Positions 35,270-49,021 of a stretch of 64,000 nt of DNA are shown one piece after another. This DNA is from Pseudonocardia acidicola. Its GTDB lineage: Bacteria > Actinomycetota > Actinomycetes > Mycobacteriales > Pseudonocardiaceae. Location: contig NZ_JAAXLA010000024.1 in the NCBI RefSeq assembly GCF_012911935.1, forward strand, positions 1-64,000. The letters are read 5' to 3'. How positions within the stretch are numbered: the first letter of the stretch is position 1; every line of letters begins with the position of its first letter. The translations under genes and the position numbers were made by a program. The notes beneath the pieces were generated by a model, which did not search any database, had not been told where the DNA came from, and worked only from the letters and a program-made list of their open reading frames with translations.

Positions 35270-35899
35270 ATGAAGCCGCTACCGATGCCGGTGCGGATCG
35301 CCGCCGGCCTCGTCGCCACCGCCGTCGAACAGGTCCGCGACCTGCCCCGGCTGGTCGTCGAGTTCCCGGTCACCGCCGTGAGCCAGGCCCTGCAGGCGTC
35401 GATGCGCGTGCAGCAGAAGATCACCGAGCTCGCGATCAAGGGCGACCGCGCGCTCGGCACGCTGCGCCCGGTTGCGGATTCCCCCAGCTGGGCGACCTTC
35501 GACGACGAGCCCCCCGCCACGCGCAACGGCGCGAGCACCGTCACCCCGCTGCGCCCGCCTTCGCGCCCGGCGGACCCGATGGACGACCCGATCGACGGGC
35601 CGCAGAACGAGGACCCGCCGGCCAGCCCCGCCGCCGCGGCCGCGGCCGCCGTCACCGCGCGCGCCGCGGCCGGCGAGACCGCCGGGGTCGAAACCGGAGA
35701 CGACTCCGACTCCGAGGCCGGCGGCCCCAACGTGCTGCCCGGCTACGCCGACATGACCATCCCGCAGCTGCGGGCACGGCTGCGGAAGCTGGACGTCGAC
35801 GGCCTGCGCGTGCTGCTCGCCTGGGAGACCGCGCACGCCAACCGCCCACCGTTCGTCACCATGCTCGGCAACCGGATCACGACGGTCACCGAGGGGTGA
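35270..35899 (+). CDS. Lipid droplet-associated-type protein
   Basis: A 209-residue protein: an amphipathic N-terminal helix region ([20 protein letters not shown], then [18 protein letters not shown]), an acidic Pro/Ala-rich middle (about 90-150) and a C-terminal helical domain ([38 protein letters not shown]). Its place between ispH and xseA and its pattern match Rv1109c-type proteins annotated as lipid-droplet associated. AGGGGAGA ends 9 nt before ATG 35270; the in-frame ATG 35261 is too close. Confidence 0.8.
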   Translation: MKPLPMPVRIAAGLVATAVEQVRDLPRLVVEFPVTAVSQALQASMRVQQKITELAIKGDRALGTLRPVADSPSWATFDDEPPATRNGASTVTPLRPPSRPADPMDDPIDGPQNEDPPASPAAAAAAAVTARAAAGETAGVETGDDSDSEAGGPNVLPGYADMTIPQLRARLRKLDVDGLRVLLAWETAHANRPPFVTMLGNRITTVTEG

Positions 35900-35939
35900 G
35901 CCCGGCTCGCGTCGGGCGCCTGCGCGGGGCGGCCCGCAG

Positions 35940-37253
35940 GTGAGCCGGTCGACATCTCCGCCGACCACGCAGGACGCCCCCTGGCCGGTTCGCACGGTCG
36001 CCCGCAAGATCGCCGAGTGGGTGGACCGGCTGGGCGCCGTGTGGGTCGAGGGCCAGCTCGCCCAGGTCACCGCCCGCGCGGGCACCGGGACCGCGTTCCT
36101 CGTGCTGCGTGACCCGGCCGCCGACGTGTCGCTGCAGCTCACCTGCCCCGTCGCCCTGGTCCGCGAGGGCGGACCCGCGGTCGCCGAGGGCAACCGGGTG
36201 GTCGTGCACGGCAAGCCGTCGTTCTTCCTGGGCCGCGGCACGCTGAGCCTGCGGGTAGACCAGATCCACGCGGTCGGGCTCGGCGAGCTGCTGGCCCGCA
36301 TCGAACGGCTGCGCAAGCTGCTCGCTGCGGAAGGCCTGTTCGACCCGGCCCGCAAGCGTCGCCCGCCGTTCCTGCCCGGCTGCATCGGGCTGATCACGGG
36401 GCGGGCGTCGGCGGCCGAGCACGACGTGCTGTCGAACGCGACGGCGCGCTGGCCGTCGGTCCGGTTCCGGATCGAGAACACCGCGACGCAGGGCGCGCTG
36501 GCCGTCCCGCAGATCGTCGAGGCGCTCGGGGTGCTCGACCGGGACGCGGCCGTCGACGTGATCGTGCTGGCCCGTGGCGGCGGCAGCGTCGAGGACCTGC
36601 TGCCGTTCTCCGACGAGACGCTGTGCCGCGCCGTCGCCGCCTGCCGGACGCCCGTGGTGTCCGCGATCGGTCACGAGCCGGACACCCCGCTGGTCGACCA
36701 TGTCGCCGACGTCCGCTGCTCCACTCCCACCGAGGCCGGCCGCCGGCTGGTACCCGACCTCGCCGAGGAGACCGCCCGCATCGCCGGGCTGCGCGACCGG
36801 GCCCGGCGGGCACTGTCGGGCTGGGTGGACCGCGAGCAGCGGCTGCTCGACGCGCTGCGTGCCCGCCCGGTGCTGGCCGATCCGCTGCGTGGTCTCCAGG
36901 CCCGGCACGTCGAGGTCGAGCGACTGCGGGACGGCACCCGCGACGCCCTGGAGCGCCGGCTGACCCGCTCGGAGACCGAGATCGCGCACCTGCGGGCCCG
37001 GCTCACCGCGCTGGGCCCCGCGGCGACGCTCGCCCGCGGCTACGCCGTCGTACAGCGGGTGCCCGCCGGCGGCACGGACCCGGGGGCCGGTGTGGCCTGG
37101 CCGGTGCTGCGCTCGGTCGACGAGGTGACCGTGGGCGACCGGCTGCGGATCCGGGTCGCCGACGGCGCCGTCGCGGCCGCCGTGCTGGCGGAGGAGGATG
37201 CGGCGCCGGTGGCGAAGGCCGAGCCGCGCAGGAAGAAGGCGAACGCGACATGA
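35940..37253 (+). CDS. xseA: Exodeoxyribonuclease VII large subunit
   Basis: Large subunit of exonuclease VII (437 residues). The N-terminal OB domain ([20 protein letters not shown]) is followed by the catalytic core with [58 protein letters not shown] and [13 protein letters not shown], then a coiled-coil and the C-terminal [11 protein letters not shown] segment. GTG 35940 starts the gene. It overlaps xseB by ATGA. Confidence 0.97.
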   Translation: MSRSTSPPTTQDAPWPVRTVARKIAEWVDRLGAVWVEGQLAQVTARAGTGTAFLVLRDPAADVSLQLTCPVALVREGGPAVAEGNRVVVHGKPSFFLGRGTLSLRVDQIHAVGLGELLARIERLRKLLAAEGLFDPARKRRPPFLPGCIGLITGRASAAEHDVLSNATARWPSVRFRIENTATQGALAVPQIVEALGVLDRDAAVDVIVLARGGGSVEDLLPFSDETLCRAVAACRTPVVSAIGHEPDTPLVDHVADVRCSTPTEAGRRLVPDLAEETARIAGLRDRARRALSGWVDREQRLLDALRARPVLADPLRGLQARHVEVERLRDGTRDALERRLTRSETEIAHLRARLTALGPAATLARGYAVVQRVPAGGTDPGAGVAWPVLRSVDEVTVGDRLRIRVADGAVAAAVLAEEDAAPVAKAEPRRKKANAT

Positions 37254-37486
37254 GCACCCCGCAGCGGCCCGACGTCGGCGGGCTGGACTACGAGCAGGCT
37301 CGCGACGAGCTGACCGAGGTGGTGCGCGCCCTGGAGGTGGGCGGGCTCAGTCTCGACGAGTCGGTGGCCCTGTGGGAGCGCGGCGAAGCGTTGGCCCGGC
37401 GCTGCGAGGAACAGTTGGCCGGCGCCCGCACCCGGGTGGAGGCGGTCCTCGACCGGGCCGATACCGCCACCCCCACCGACTCCTGA
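37250..37486 (+). CDS. xseB: Exodeoxyribonuclease VII small subunit
   Basis: Small subunit (78 residues) that joins XseA to form the active exonuclease. [20 protein letters not shown] followed by [20 protein letters not shown] is the family pattern. The ATG overlaps the xseA stop (ATGA at 37250-37253). Confidence 0.97.
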   Translation: MSTPQRPDVGGLDYEQARDELTEVVRALEVGGLSLDESVALWERGEALARRCEEQLAGARTRVEAVLDRADTATPTDS

Positions 37487-37498
37487 TCCGCGGCGGGC

Positions 37499-38197
37499 TC
37501 AGTTCGTGGGCGCGGTACCGGCGGGGAGCAGCTCGCCGGTCAGGGTGGCGGTGGCCATGGTGCGGAACTCGTCCTCGGTGCCGCTGCCGGTGATCAGCAA
37601 GCGGACGGGCGGGCTGCCCGGCGTCGCGACGTCGGCCACCCAGAACGGCTCCGCGCCGGGCTGGCCGTAGACCACCCAGTGCTGACCCGCCGCGTCGACC
37701 GTGCCGCGCCCGGTCTGCGGACCTCCGGCCTCCGCGGCGACCAGCGCCTCCTCGGCCGCGTCGCTCTGCACGATCTTCACGTACCGGCCATCGGGTGTGA
37801 TCCAGCCGACCCGCACCGCCCGGCCGCCCCCGGCCACCGGGCCCTGATCGGTGGCGTTCGCCCGCCACCCGGCCGGCACCGCCGGGATGCGCAGCCCGAA
37901 CGGCACCCGGGGCGCGAACTCGCGCAGCCGGGCCGCGGCGTCGACCGCCGGGACCGCGTCGGAGGACACCGTCGGGCCGCCGGGGCTGAACGTGCACGAC
38001 CGCATCGCACCGGCCATGAGCAGCACGATCGGCACCATCACGGCCAGCGCGATGATCATGTCGCGCATGCTCAGCGCGGACCGGGCGGGTTTCACGGGCG
38101 GTGGAAGCGGGCCACCGGAAGGCTGCGTCCGGACCTCGTCCTCGGATCGCGGAGACGGGCCGGCCGGGTCCTGCTGGGGGTCGGAGGCGGTGCTCAC
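37499..38197 (-). CDS. DUF4245 membrane-anchored protein
   Basis: A 232-residue protein with a Pro/Ser-rich cytoplasmic head (1-40), one membrane segment ([19 protein letters not shown]) and an extracytoplasmic domain with [39 protein letters not shown] and WVVYGQPG. This is the actinobacterial DUF4245 family; its role is unknown. It converges with xseB (12 nt) and is divergent from glpX, as in M. tuberculosis. Confidence 0.9.
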   Translation of the reverse strand: MSTASDPQQDPAGPSPRSEDEVRTQPSGGPLPPPVKPARSALSMRDMIIALAVMVPIVLLMAGAMRSCTFSPGGPTVSSDAVPAVDAAARLREFAPRVPFGLRIPAVPAGWRANATDQGPVAGGGRAVRVGWITPDGRYVKIVQSDAAEEALVAAEAGGPQTGRGTVDAAGQHWVVYGQPGAEPFWVADVATPGSPPVRLLITGSGTEDEFRTMATATLTGELLPAGTAPTN

Positions 38198-38359
38198 AAC
38201 ACCATCGTCTCAGTCGCCGACCGCACCGCGCGCGGCGGTGATCTGCCAGGATCGGCTCAAACCCCCGCCGACCGGCACACGCCGGAACCGCCGCGGGGCG
38301 CGCGCACCGCTCCGTTCGACCTCGGAGCGGGGCAGGCGACGAGCCGAAGGAGGCCGGAG

Positions 38360-39436
38360 ATGACCATGTCCGGGACGAGTGAGGGACAGCATGAGCGGCG
38401 GCGGGAGGCACCCGACCGCAACCTCGCGATGGAACTGGTCCGGGTCACCGAGGCCGCAGCGATGGCCGCGGGCCGCTGGGTCGGCCGCGGCGACAAGAAC
38501 GGCGGTGACGGCGCAGCGGTCGACGCGATGCGCCAGCTCATCGGCACCGTGTCCATGCGCGGCGTCGTGGTGATCGGCGAGGGCGAGAAGGACGAGGCGC
38601 CGATGCTCTACAACGGCGAGGAGGTGGGCAACGGCGAGGGCCCGTGGTGCGACGTCGCGGTCGACCCGATCGACGGCACCACCCTGATGGCCAAGGGCAT
38701 GCCGAATGCGCTGGCCGTGCTCGCGGTGGCCGAGCGGGGCTCGATGTTCGACCCGTCGGCCGTGTTCTACATGGAGAAGATCGCCGTCGGCCCCGAGGCG
38801 GCCGACGCGATCGACCTCACCGCACCCGTCGCGGAGAACATCCGGCGGGTGGCCGCGGCCAAGCACACCGACGTCGCCGACGTGACGGTCTGCATCCTCG
38901 ACCGGCCCCGCCACGAGGCGATCGTGAAGGAGGTCCGCTCGACCGGGGCACGGATCCACTTCATCTCCGACGGCGACGTGGCCGGCGCCATCTCCGCGGC
39001 CCGCCCGAACACCGGTGTCGACCTGCTCTACGGCATCGGCGGCACCCCGGAGGGGATCATCGCCGCGGCCGCGCTCAAGTGCATGGGCGGCGCGATCCAG
39101 GGCCGGCTCTGGCCGACCGACGACGCCGAGCGGGAGAAGGCGGTGGCCGCCGGCCACGACCTGGACCGGGTGCTGACCACCGACGACCTGGTCCGCGGGG
39201 ACAACGTGTTCTTCTGCGCGACCGGGGTGACCGACGGCGATCTGCTCCGCGGTGTGCACTACCGGGCCGGCGGCTGCACCACGCAGTCGATCGTGATGCG
39301 GTCCAAGTCGGGCACCGTCCGCATGATCGACGGCTATCACCGGCTCACCAAGCTGCGCGAGTACTCCTCGATCGACTTCGACGTGCCGGGCGAGGCGGCG
39401 GGCTCCTCGGAGATCAACACCCCGCCGCTGCCGTGA
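38360..39436 (+). CDS. glpX: Class II fructose-1,6-bisphosphatase
   Basis: GlpX (358 residues), the gluconeogenic phosphatase of actinobacteria. Motifs: [59 protein letters not shown] (metal-binding DPIDGT), [20 protein letters not shown] and [23 protein letters not shown] at 38347-38353 lies 6 nt before ATG 38360. fum follows in the same direction after about 290 bp. Confidence 0.97.
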   Translation: MTMSGTSEGQHERRREAPDRNLAMELVRVTEAAAMAAGRWVGRGDKNGGDGAAVDAMRQLIGTVSMRGVVVIGEGEKDEAPMLYNGEEVGNGEGPWCDVAVDPIDGTTLMAKGMPNALAVLAVAERGSMFDPSAVFYMEKIAVGPEAADAIDLTAPVAENIRRVAAAKHTDVADVTVCILDRPRHEAIVKEVRSTGARIHFISDGDVAGAISAARPNTGVDLLYGIGGTPEGIIAAAALKCMGGAIQGRLWPTDDAEREKAVAAGHDLDRVLTTDDLVRGDNVFFCATGVTDGDLLRGVHYRAGGCTTQSIVMRSKSGTVRMIDGYHRLTKLREYSSIDFDVPGEAAGSSEINTPPLP

Positions 39437-39441
39437 TCCGA

Positions 39442-39696
39442 TCACGCGGCGCCGTTGCGCTGATCGGCTGAGCGGACCGGCCGGCGCGGGACTGCGCCCT
39501 GTCCCGCGCCGGATCCCGGCACCGGGCCGGTGGCCGTGGGCGGGGCGCGGTCCGCCACCCGGGACAGCTCCGGGACCTGGCGGTCCAGGCCGCGCGGCAG
39601 CCGCCACACCCGCTGTCCCGGTTCGAGCTCGCTCACGGAGAACGGCCGGCCACGTCCGAGCATGACCCGTTTCACCGGAGGTGTTATCCCGCTCAT
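39442..39696 (-). CDS. Possible small hypothetical protein between glpX and fum
   Basis: A frame of up to 84 residues on the minus strand: [20 protein letters not shown] then [20 protein letters not shown] and a low-complexity Pro/Gly/Arg tail. The middle part looks protein-like. ATG 39696 has GGTGGGG upstream; an inner ATG at 39663 or GTG near 39676 could be used. I recognise no family. It fills the 293-bp gap between two plus-strand genes. Confidence 0.42.
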   Translation of the reverse strand: MSGITPPVKRVMLGRGRPFSVSELEPGQRVWRLPRGLDRQVPELSRVADRAPPTATGPVPGSGAGQGAVPRRPVRSADQRNGAA

Positions 39697-39729
39697 CCCC
39701 ACCTGCGGCCGCGCCGGACCGGGGACAAC

Positions 39730-41145
39730 ATGGCGGGCATGACCATCGACAGCGACGCCGGCGAGTTCCGTGTCGAACACGACACGATGGGCGAGGTGCG
39801 GGTGCCCGTGGATGCGCTGTGGCGGGCGCAGACCCAGCGCGCGGTGCAGAACTTCCCGATCTCCGGCCGCGGCCTGGAACGGGCCCAGATCCGGGCGCTC
39901 GGCCTGGTCAAGGGCGCGGCGGCGCGGGTGAACGGGCGGATCGGTGTGCTGCCGGAGCCGCTGGCGGCGGCGGTCGCGGCGGCCGCGGACGAGGTCGCGG
40001 CCGGGCAGCACGACGCGCACTTCCCGGTGGACGTGTTCCAGACCGGCTCCGGCACGTCGTCGAACATGAACGCCAACGAGGTCATCGCGACACTGGCCAG
40101 CAGGGCCACGGGCGAGAACGTGCACCCGAACGACCACGTCAACGCGTCGCAGTCGTCGAACGACGTGTTCCCGACGACCATCCATCTCGCCGCGACCGAG
40201 GCGCTGACCGTCGACGTGATCCCGGCGCTGGAGCACCTGGCCGCCGCGCTGCGCCGGCGCGCGGCCGACTGGGCCGAGGTGGTCAAGGCCGGGCGCACCC
40301 ACCTGATGGACGCCGTGCCGATCACGCTGGGCCAGGAAGCCGGCGGCTGGGCGACCCAGACCGAGTACGGCGCAGACCGGATCCGCGACGCGCTCCCCCG
40401 GCTGGGTCAGTTGCCCATCGGTGGCACCGCGGTGGGCACCGGGCTGAACGCACCCGACGGGTTCGGCGCCGGTGTCGTCGAGGAGCTGCGCGCGGCCACC
40501 GGGCTGGAGGCACTGTCGGAGGCGGCCGACCACATCGAGGCCCAGGGCGCCCGCGACGGGCTGGTGGAGGCCTCCGGCGCGCTGCGCACCGTCGCGGTGT
40601 CCCTGTTCAAGATCGCCAACGACCTCCGCTGGCTGGGTTCCGGGCCGCGCACCGGGCTGGCCGAGCTGCACCTGCCGGACCTGCAGCCGGGCAGCTCGAT
40701 CATGCCGGGCAAGGTCAACCCGGTGATCTGCGAGGCGACCATGATGGTGGCCGCGCAGGTGATCGGTAACGACGCCACGGTCGCGTTCTCCGGCACCCAG
40801 GGCAACCTCGAGCTCAACGTGATGATGCCGGTGATGGCCCGCAACGTGCTGGAGTCGGCGCGGTTGCTGTCCGCGGTCGCGCGGCTGCTCGCCGACAAGG
40901 TCGTCGACGGCGCTGAGGCCGACGTCGAGCGCACCCGGGAGTACGCCGAGTCCTCACCGTCGGTGGTGACGCCGCTGAACTCCTACCTCGGGTACGAGGA
41001 GGCCGCCTCGATCGCGAAGCAGTCGCTGAGGGAGCGCAAGACCATCCGCGAGGTCGTGCTGGAGCGCGGGCACGTCGACAAGGGAACGCTCACCGTGGAG
41101 CAGCTCGACGCCGCACTCGACGTACTCGCGATGACGCGGAGGTGA
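39730..41145 (+). CDS. fumC: Class II fumarate hydratase
   Basis: Fumarase C (471 residues), TCA-cycle interconversion of fumarate and malate. The superfamily signature [11 protein letters not shown], the [16 protein letters not shown] and [18 protein letters not shown] blocks and the C-terminal [11 protein letters not shown]-type region ([15 protein letters not shown]) are all present. ATG 39730 has GGGGAC upstream; ATG 39739 is an alternative. A 7-bp hairpin follows the stop. Confidence 0.97.
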   Translation: MAGMTIDSDAGEFRVEHDTMGEVRVPVDALWRAQTQRAVQNFPISGRGLERAQIRALGLVKGAAARVNGRIGVLPEPLAAAVAAAADEVAAGQHDAHFPVDVFQTGSGTSSNMNANEVIATLASRATGENVHPNDHVNASQSSNDVFPTTIHLAATEALTVDVIPALEHLAAALRRRAADWAEVVKAGRTHLMDAVPITLGQEAGGWATQTEYGADRIRDALPRLGQLPIGGTAVGTGLNAPDGFGAGVVEELRAATGLEALSEAADHIEAQGARDGLVEASGALRTVAVSLFKIANDLRWLGSGPRTGLAELHLPDLQPGSSIMPGKVNPVICEATMMVAAQVIGNDATVAFSGTQGNLELNVMMPVMARNVLESARLLSAVARLLADKVVDGAEADVERTREYAESSPSVVTPLNSYLGYEEAASIAKQSLRERKTIREVVLERGHVDKGTLTVEQLDAALDVLAMTRR

Positions 41146-41188
41146 GCCGCCGCTGACATAGCACTCAGAGTGATCGTCTAGTAACCAG

Positions 41189-41206
41189 CTCGGCCGATTG
41201 GCCGAG
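41189..41206 (+). terminator. Short hairpin after fumC
   Basis: CTCGGCC (41189-41195), GATT loop, GGCCGAG (41200-41206). Downstream, CAACTGTTC occurs at 41218 and again at 41270 as a direct repeat in an AT-richer stretch that must contain the promoter of the next gene. Confidence 0.45.
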
Positions 41207-41310
41207 TGGGCGTCGCCAACTGTTCACTCGGTGTACGCAATACTCATGGGTAACCGTGATTGAGTAGCAACTGTTCCGCTCGCAACTACCTGGGGAATGG
41301 GCGAACTCGG

Positions 41311-42501
41311 ATGACGGACCACGAACGTTTCTGCTTCGAGCCGCTGTTCAACCTGCAGACCGCCCGGGTTGTCGGGTTCGAGGTCAAACCGCGCAATCCA
41401 CGCGACCAGGTCGGCGTCCGGGCGGTGGGCACGGTCTGGGGGACCCGCCAGATCGTCGACCTCGACGCCGGCATCGCGCTGGCCTCCCTGGCCTTCGCCA
41501 CCGACTACGACGCGACGGTGCCGCTGCACGTCAACGTGCTCGCCGACACCGTCGTGGCCGCGCGGCGCAGGCTGCGGTCGATGCTCGACGGGCTGGCCCA
41601 GCGCGAGCAGGTGATGCCACCGGTCGTGCTGGAGGTCAACCCGGCAGCCTCGGCCGCGCCGGTCGAGGCGCTGGTCGAGGGACTCCACGAGCTGCGCAGC
41701 TGGGGTTTCCAGATCGCGCTGGACGCGGTGGGCCGCGGCTTCGGCCTCGATCTCGTGCCCACGATCCGGCCCGACCTGGTCAAGCTCGACGAGCACCTGG
41801 TGGCCGGCCTGACCGGCGGCGGGACGGCCGAAGTGGTGGTGCAGGCGGTCTGCGACGTATGCGCCGCCGTGGGTACCCGGATCGCCGCCACCGGCGTGGC
41901 GACCCGCGACCAACTCGCCGAGCTCCCCGGACGCGGCGTGTCGTGGGCGCAGGGACCGCTGCTGGACATGCCGCGCCGTCGCCCGTCCACCGGCTCGGTC
42001 CCGCTGCCCCCGGAACTGATCGCGCTCACCGCTCGCCGCACCGTCACGGCGTTGCCGGGGGCCCAGAAGGTCCCGAGCCCGCGGCCGCGGCCCCGCCCGA
42101 CCGTGGTCCGGGATCTCGCACAGGCCGCCGTCTCGCTGCCCGACACGTCGACGGCCGACGCCGCCCGCCGGGCGCTGGCCGACCACCCGCTGGCCGGCGG
42201 CCTGGTGCTGCTCGACGGACACCGCCGGCCCACCGGCTACCTCGACCGCAACCGGTTCATGCTGGCGATCTCCGGACCGTACGGCCGCGCGCTCTACGCG
42301 TCCCGACCGGCGAAGACCCTGGCCGAGGCGCCGCGGCTCGTCGACGAGCTGACCCCCGTCCAGGACGCGCTGGCCGCGAGCCTGCGTGGCGACCGGGCCC
42401 GCAGCTACGACGATGTCGTGCTCACCGCCGCCGACGGCACCTGCAGCGGCGTGGTGCGGGTGGCCGACCTCCTGCGCGACGCCCCGGCCCCCGCCGCATA
42501 G
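41311..42501 (+). CDS. Degenerate EAL-domain protein
   Basis: A 396-residue protein whose first 240 residues follow the EAL fold: FCFEPLFNLQTARVVGFEVK (EVK replaces EAL), VPLHVNVLAD, VVLEVNPAAS, ALDAVGRGFGLDLV (replacing DDFGTG) and RPDLVKLDEHLV. The C-terminal 150 residues (LVLLDGHRRPTGYLDRNRFM, YASRPAKTLAEA) resemble the domain that follows EAL in GGDEF/EAL proteins of the GBS-Bsp type. Several metal ligands of c-di-GMP phosphodiesterases are altered, so it is more likely a ligand sensor than an enzyme. ATG 41311 is chosen over upstream in-frame starts since the EAL fold begins at once. Confidence 0.75.
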   Translation: MTDHERFCFEPLFNLQTARVVGFEVKPRNPRDQVGVRAVGTVWGTRQIVDLDAGIALASLAFATDYDATVPLHVNVLADTVVAARRRLRSMLDGLAQREQVMPPVVLEVNPAASAAPVEALVEGLHELRSWGFQIALDAVGRGFGLDLVPTIRPDLVKLDEHLVAGLTGGGTAEVVVQAVCDVCAAVGTRIAATGVATRDQLAELPGRGVSWAQGPLLDMPRRRPSTGSVPLPPELIALTARRTVTALPGAQKVPSPRPRPRPTVVRDLAQAAVSLPDTSTADAARRALADHPLAGGLVLLDGHRRPTGYLDRNRFMLAISGPYGRALYASRPAKTLAEAPRLVDELTPVQDALAASLRGDRARSYDDVVLTAADGTCSGVVRVADLLRDAPAPAA

Positions 42502-42596
42502 GCGCCTCGCAGCGCGCGACACGTCGTGCCCCGGCGCCACTGCCGCGCACGAGCGCACAGCGCGCGGTCGTCGGTGGGCGCTGCGACACTGCGTGC

Positions 42597-45619
<3,023 letters not shown>

Positions 45620-45656
45620 CCCGCCTCTAGCCCGCCTCTAGCTCCGCTCCCCCGTT

Positions 45657-45710
45657 GTCACGAACGGCACTTCCGCTCAATAGGTGTGAACGAAAGTGCC
45701 GTTCGTGACA
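45657..45710. terminator. Long inverted repeat between convergent genes
   Basis: TGTCACGAACGGCACTTCCG (45657-45676) pairs with 45691-45710 with one mismatch across a 14-nt loop. It lies between guaB1 and phoH2, which converge, so it can serve both as terminator. Shorter GACGAACGG/TGACGAACGG motifs also occur around 21262 and 23822, so this may belong to a dispersed family. Confidence 0.7.
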
Positions 45711-45725
45711 GAACGGGCGGGGCGG

Positions 45726-47069
45726 CTAGGCGCCGGGGCCCTCCAGGAGCTCCGTGACCAGGGCAGCGATCGGGCTCCGCTCACTGCGCATGAGCGTGAC
45801 GTGGGCGAACAGCGGGTGCCCCTTCAGCTTCTCGATCACCGCCGCGACGCCGTCGTGCCGGCCGACGCGCAGGTTGTCGCGCTGCGCGACGTCGTGCGTG
45901 AGCACCACCCGCGACGCCGTGCCGAGCCGGGAGAGCACCGTGAGCAGCACGTTGCGCTCCAGCGACTGCGCCTCGTCGACGATCACGAAGGTGTCGTGCA
46001 GCGAGCGGCCGCGGATGTGGGTCAGCGGCAGCACCTCGAGCATCCCGCGGGAGAGCACCTCGTCGATGACGTCCTGGCTGACCAGTGCGCCGAGGGTGTC
46101 GAACACCGCCTGCGCCCAGGGCGACATCTTCTCGCTCTCGCTGCCCGGCAGGTACCCGAGCTCCTGCCCGCCGACGGCGTAGAGCGGCCGGAACACCACG
46201 ATCTTGCGGTGCTGCTGGCGTTCGAGCACCGCCTCCAGCCCCGCGCACAGGGCGAGCGCGGACTTCCCGGTGCCGGCCCGGCCACCGAGGGAGACGATGC
46301 CGACCTCCGGGTCGAGCAGGAGGTCGAGCGCGACCCGCTGTTCGGCCGACCGGCCGTGCAGGCCGAACGCCTCGCGGTCGCCACGGATCAGCCGCACCCG
46401 TTTGTCGGCCGTGACCCGGCCCAACGCGGACGCCGATCCGGCGAGCAGCCGCAGCCCGGTGTTGCACGGCATGTCCCGCGCCGCGTCGTGGTCGATCACG
46501 CCCTCCCGGAAGAGGAGGTCGACCTCGTCCTGCGTGACGTCCAGATCGGCCATCCCGGTCCAGCCGGAGGGAACGACGTCCTGACCGTGGTAGTCGTCGG
46601 CCGGCAGACCCACCGCGGCGGCCTTGACCCGCAGCGGCATGTCCTTGGTGACGAGAATGATCTCGCGCTTGCCCGCCGCTTCCGCGCGGAGGTTCAGCGC
46701 ACAGGCCAGGATCCGGCTGTCGTTGCTGTCGGTCCGGAAGCCGGCCGGCAGCACCATCGGATCGGTGTGGTTCAGCTCGACGTGCAGAGTGCCGCCTGCG
46801 GTGCCGATCGGCACCGGGGAGTCCAGGCGGCCGTGCTGAATGCGCAGCTCGTCGAGCTGACGCAGCGCCGTGCGGGCGAACCACCCCAGTTCGGGGTGGT
46901 GCCGCTTGCCCTCGAGTTCGGAGATCACCACCAACGGCAGCACCACGTCGTGCTCCTCGAACCGGGTCAGTGACCACGGGTCCGACAGCAGCACGGAGGT
47001 GTCGAGCACGTAGCAGCGGGACGCGGTGTCGGTGCACTCCGAAGTGGGGGCGATACGACGTTCGGTCAC
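45726..47069 (-). CDS. phoH2: PhoH2: PIN domain fused to PhoH ATPase
   Basis: A 447-residue fusion. Residues 1-170 are a PIN RNase-like domain ([13 protein letters not shown] with Asp23, and [13 protein letters not shown]). The rest is a PhoH ATPase with Walker [51 protein letters not shown] and [18 protein letters not shown]. Mycobacterial PhoH2 is an RNA helicase/RNase. GTG at 47067-47069 has GAGGGAG 6 nt upstream. A linker (about 170-230) joins the domains. Confidence 0.95.
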   Translation of the reverse strand: MTERRIAPTSECTDTASRCYVLDTSVLLSDPWSLTRFEEHDVVLPLVVISELEGKRHHPELGWFARTALRQLDELRIQHGRLDSPVPIGTAGGTLHVELNHTDPMVLPAGFRTDSNDSRILACALNLRAEAAGKREIILVTKDMPLRVKAAAVGLPADDYHGQDVVPSGWTGMADLDVTQDEVDLLFREGVIDHDAARDMPCNTGLRLLAGSASALGRVTADKRVRLIRGDREAFGLHGRSAEQRVALDLLLDPEVGIVSLGGRAGTGKSALALCAGLEAVLERQQHRKIVVFRPLYAVGGQELGYLPGSESEKMSPWAQAVFDTLGALVSQDVIDEVLSRGMLEVLPLTHIRGRSLHDTFVIVDEAQSLERNVLLTVLSRLGTASRVVLTHDVAQRDNLRVGRHDGVAAVIEKLKGHPLFAHVTLMRSERSPIAALVTELLEGPGA

Positions 47070-47451
47070 GGATGCTCCCTCGTGGGCGCGGCACCACGCC
47101 CACACTCTGGTGGGCCGGCTGACCCTGGAGCGGGACGTCCCGACGGCCTCGAGCTCGCCGCCGAGCACGCCCGCGAGGGCCGGGTGCCGGCCCCCTCGGG
47201 TGCTAGTGACACCACGACCAGGGCCCTCCCGAGCGATACGCATCGGGTACGCACCGCCGATGCGAACGCTACCGGCGGTCACCCGGGTGCGGTCAACAGC
47301 AACACCGTGTCATCTCGGACGGCAGAACCGAGAATTAACAGAACGGTCTACCGCTCATCGCTCGCCGAACACCGTCCGTCGTCGCAGACGACACAGATGT
47401 GACACGGCCGGCCGCCCACCGTCCGGCCGTCACGTCGGACCGCCATCCGGG
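47070..47451. other. Gene-free region upstream of phoH2
   Basis: 382 bp between the phoH2 start and the end of the DUF885 gene, both on the minus strand. It holds the phoH2 promoter and a small GTCGTC-GCA-GACGAC hairpin near 47377-47391. No frame with a ribosome-binding site or recognisable domain was seen. Confidence 0.5.
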
Positions 47452-48675
47452 TCAGCCGTGCCCTGCGGCTGCGACGGTCAGGTCCGCCCGGATGGCTGCG
47501 GGGACCAGCGGTTCGTCGAGCAGCCGGCGGTAGCGCTCGACCCGCGTGCCCGGCCCGGGTCGCGTCAACCAGTCCTGCAGCAGCAGGTAGCCCTCGACAT
47601 AGGTCGTCGTGTAGGCGCGCCACAACGGGTGACCGAGGAAACGGAGCATCTGCCGGGCACGCGGCTCACCGATCAGCAGCCACCGGCACAGGTGAGCGAG
47701 CACCTCCTCCTCGGGCGCGTGCCTGTCGTGCAGCAGCAGCGCAGCGTCCTGCCGGACCCGCAGCAGACCGAGCGATGCCGCGGCGATCCGCTCGGCCACC
47801 TCACCGTCGAGGTGCAGCCCGGCGCCGGCCAGGATCTGCTGCGCCCACGGGCCCCAACCCGGGCCGACGACGGTCTGCAGGCCGAGATCCGCCGTCCCCT
47901 CGGCCATCAGGGCCTGCGGGGTGTTGACGAGGACGATCGCCTGCTCGGCCCGGCGGTCCCCGGCCGCCCACCGCGCCTGCCTGCGACAGCGTTCGGTGTG
48001 GTGCCCGGGGTAGGACTCGTGGGCGATCAGCCGCGGCAGCTGTGCCAGCCGCAGCCCCGCCCCCGCGTTGAGTGCGACCTCCGAACGGTAGCCGCCGAGG
48101 TAGCGGTGCAGCCCACTCCACGGGCGATCGTCGACGATCCGGTAGGAGACGGTTTCCCGCTCCGGCAACGCGAACAGCCCCCGGACCCGGGCGCGCAGGG
48201 CCCCGGAGAGGGCGTGCACCGCGGCGGCGAGGCGCGGCGGGGCGATCGTGTCGCGCCGGCGGTACGCGGCCAGTCGCTCCGCCAACGGCCCGCGCCCGGG
48301 CAGCAGCTCGTCGAGCTCGCGGTGGGCCCGGCGGTACTCGTCCTCGTCACCGGTGCCGATACGCACGTCGAAACAAGCCTCGACCTCGGCCACGAACCCC
48401 ACGGTCTCCCCGGCCACCCTCCGGGCGATGCACTCCAGGGCGGCCAGCTGCCCGGCCAGGAATCGCTCGCGACGGAGCGAGAACCCGGCGCCGGGCAGCT
48501 CGCGACACAAACGCCGCGCGGTCCGCAGCAACCCACCGGCATCAGGGGCGCCCTCCGCGGCGACGTGGCGACGGAGCCACTCGTCACCGGTGTAGGTGTC
48601 GACGAGACCCGGCACGAGACGGTCCAGGCGCAACCCCAGCAACAGGTAGTCACGCACCAGCAGGTCCCGCACCAC
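47452..48675 (-). CDS. DUF885-family protein (putative metallopeptidase)
   Basis: A 407-residue, mostly helical protein. LIAHESYPGHHTERCRRQ contains the HExxPGHH-type zinc motif of DUF885 proteins, and LMAEGTADLGLQTVVG supplies the downstream Glu expected for the metal site; LLLHDRHAPEEEVLAHLCRW is another family block. It is shorter than many DUF885 proteins (500-600 residues) and has no signal peptide. GTG 48673-48675 lies 6 nt after TAGGTT (48687-48682), a leaderless pattern. Substrate unknown. Confidence 0.82.
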   Translation of the reverse strand: MVRDLLVRDYLLLGLRLDRLVPGLVDTYTGDEWLRRHVAAEGAPDAGGLLRTARRLCRELPGAGFSLRRERFLAGQLAALECIARRVAGETVGFVAEVEACFDVRIGTGDEDEYRRAHRELDELLPGRGPLAERLAAYRRRDTIAPPRLAAAVHALSGALRARVRGLFALPERETVSYRIVDDRPWSGLHRYLGGYRSEVALNAGAGLRLAQLPRLIAHESYPGHHTERCRRQARWAAGDRRAEQAIVLVNTPQALMAEGTADLGLQTVVGPGWGPWAQQILAGAGLHLDGEVAERIAAASLGLLRVRQDAALLLHDRHAPEEEVLAHLCRWLLIGEPRARQMLRFLGHPLWRAYTTTYVEGYLLLQDWLTRPGPGTRVERYRRLLDEPLVPAAIRADLTVAAAGHG

Positions 48676-48841
48676 GGGCGCAACCTAACCCCCGCCGCAC
48701 CGACGCGGCGGTCGATCGAGCCGCGACCCCTTGCTACGGAACGTCCACCATCGAAAAAGATACGGTTCCGAACGGGTGAGAGCAGCTCACGTTGCGTGAC
48801 GTTACCACTGGTAGACCTGGGGACCACCGGATGGAAATACC

Positions 48842-49021
48842 CCCGATTGGATGCGTAACTAAACGTAAAGTGCTGCACTCACACGATAGTGTTGCCGGAT
48901 TTGGTGTATGGACTGCCTGCCGATAACTTTTTCCTCAGTCAGCGCGGGCTCCCCGGTCAGACGCTGGCAGTACACGGCGACGACTCGCATCGTCGCCAGA
49001 TGACTCAACAGGAGATGAACT
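48842..49021 (+). promoter_or_regulatory. 5' region of secreted protein gene, copy 1
   Basis: About 180 bp shared with 49633-49814. Conserved blocks: a distal GGATGCG..TAAACGT..CACACGAT region (probable promoter), then CAGTCAGCG.GGGCTCCCCG GTCAGACGCTGGCA, a hairpin and AACAGGAGATGAACT with the ribosome-binding site. Here the hairpin is GGCGACGA (48976-48983)/TCGTCGCC (48990-48997). The rest of the 346 bp upstream gap shows nothing else. Confidence 0.6.
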
